This document shows, one piece after another, positions 5,307 through 5,809 of a stretch of DNA of 5,809 nucleotides. How positions within the stretch are numbered: the stretch's first letter is position 1; each line of letters starts with the position of its first letter. The translations under genes and the position numbers were made by a program. The stretch lies in assembly GCA_030043395.1 (NCBI GenBank), contig JASHXW010000502.1:1-5809 (forward strand), read 5' to 3'. The DNA is from Streptosporangiaceae bacterium (lineage in GTDB: Bacteria > Actinomycetota > Actinomycetes > Streptosporangiales > Streptosporangiaceae). The notes under the pieces are model-generated. The model did not search any database, was not told where the DNA came from, and worked only from the letters and a program-made list of their open reading frames with translations.

Positions 5307-5809
5307 TCAGGACTCTCCTCGTAGCACGCGCTTCAACGGCTTGCCGGACGCGTTCCTGGGCAGCTCGGAGCGGAACTCCACCTGCCGCGGGACCTTGTAG
5401 TTAGCCAGCCACTGCCTGCAGAACTCGACGAGCTCGGCTTCCGCCGGATCCGCTCCTGGCCGTGGCACGACGAACGCCTTGCCGACCTCGCCGAGCCTGC
5501 CGTCGGGAACTCCGACCACCACGGCCTCGCCGACTGCCGGGTGGCGGGCAAGTACCTGCTCAACCTCGGCCGGGTACACGTTGAACCCGCCGCAGATGTA
5601 CATGTCCTTGAGCCGGTCGGTGATCGTCAGGTACCCGCGCTCGTCGAGGAGGCCGATATCGCCGGTGTGCAGCCAGCCGCCGGCATCGACAGCCTCGGCC
5701 GTCGCGGCCGGGTCGTCGAGGTATCCGAGCATGACGTTGGGCCCGCGCAGCAAGATCTCGCCGGCCACGCCAGGGCCGGGAATCGCCTGGCCAGCCGTCC
5801 CGTCCCCGC
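5307..5809 (-). CDS. Acyl-CoA synthetase (AMP-forming, FadD family), C-terminal part
   Basis: The gene enters from the right edge without a start codon; 166 residues and the stop are present, and about two thirds of the protein lies outside the window. The GTG at 5768-5766 is an internal valine codon, because the homology continues upstream of it (AIPGPGVAGEILLRGPN). Counting from the window edge, GWLHTGD (44-50) carries the aspartate that binds the AMP ribose. DRLKDMYICGG (64-74) is the hinge motif about which the C-terminal domain rotates between adenylation and thioester formation. NASGK (152-156) ends in the adenylation lysine. Such enzymes convert a free carboxylic acid, ATP and CoA to acyl-CoA, AMP and pyrophosphate. 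The C-terminal lobe resembles FadD3-type and related actinobacterial ligases, but substrate-choosing residues lie mostly in the missing part, so no specific substrate is assigned. It is the first gene visible in the run, one base from the crotonase gene. Confidence 0.92.
   Translation of the reverse strand, partial: GDGTAGQAIPGPGVAGEILLRGPNVMLGYLDDPAATAEAVDAGGWLHTGDIGLLDERGYLTITDRLKDMYICGGFNVYPAEVEQVLARHPAVGEAVVVGVPDGRLGEVGKAFVVPRPGADPAEAELVEFCRQWLANYKVPRQVEFRSELPRNASGKPLKRVLRGES
5315..5319 (-). promoter_or_regulatory. Ribosome binding site for the crotonase gene
   Basis: AGGAG on the minus strand lies 9 bases before the ATG at 5305-5303, inside the last codons of the synthetase gene. It supports the ATG choice and fits a polycistronic message. 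Confidence 0.65.

Noticed and set aside
5766..5768. GTG as start codon of the acyl-CoA synthetase
   Set aside because: The reading frame and the family homology continue upstream to the window edge, so this is an internal valine in a truncated gene.
85..5809. Defence system, toxin-antitoxin pair, CRISPR or mobile element
   Set aside because: All sizeable genes are recognisable metabolic families. There are no direct-repeat arrays with spacers, no transposase or nuclease motifs and no terminal inverted repeats.

Overview
The window comes from a high-GC bacterium, almost certainly an actinomycete. Third codon positions are nearly all G or C, several genes start with GTG, and the genes belong to families typical of mycobacteria, rhodococci, Frankia and relatives: FadD/EchA/FadE β-oxidation proteins with split acyl-CoA dehydrogenases, and a mycothiol-associated DinB-fold protein. 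It is ordinary chromosomal catabolic DNA. I see no transposase, integrase, phage gene, CRISPR array, tRNA or rRNA.

Nearly everything reads on the minus strand, so the order of transcription runs from the right edge to the left. It begins with the C-terminal part of an acyl-CoA synthetase (5809-5307, cut by the window edge). One base later comes a crotonase-family protein (5305-4391), then an acyl-CoA dehydrogenase of catalytic α type (4394-3231) and one of β type (3234-2116). The junctions in this block are a 1-base gap, a GTGA overlap and an ATGA overlap, so it looks like one translationally coupled operon. After a 105-base gap with a strong ribosome binding site of its own comes a mycothiol-dependent maleylpyruvate isomerase-like protein (2010-1405). 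After a further 132-base gap comes a second β-type acyl-CoA dehydrogenase (1272-85). At the left edge, the last 23 codons of a convergent plus-strand gene appear to end at 72.

Together the genes describe CoA activation of a carboxylic acid followed by α,β-dehydrogenation and a crotonase step. The crotonase, α and β order, and the protein sizes, recall the echA13-fadE17-fadE18 block of Mycobacterium tuberculosis. The α and β dehydrogenases carry complementary halves of an active site, as in the α2β2 enzymes known from steroid degradation. The substrate cannot be read from the sequence; a bulky, steroid-, isoprenoid- or aromatic-like acid is only an inference from the enzyme class.

The most interesting points are a crotonase lacking both hydratase glutamates, one α subunit with two β candidates in the same cluster, an isomerase-like metalloprotein with its metal triad intact inside the locus, and an in-frame 12-bp tandem repeat within a dehydrogenase. 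No clearly novel system is visible.
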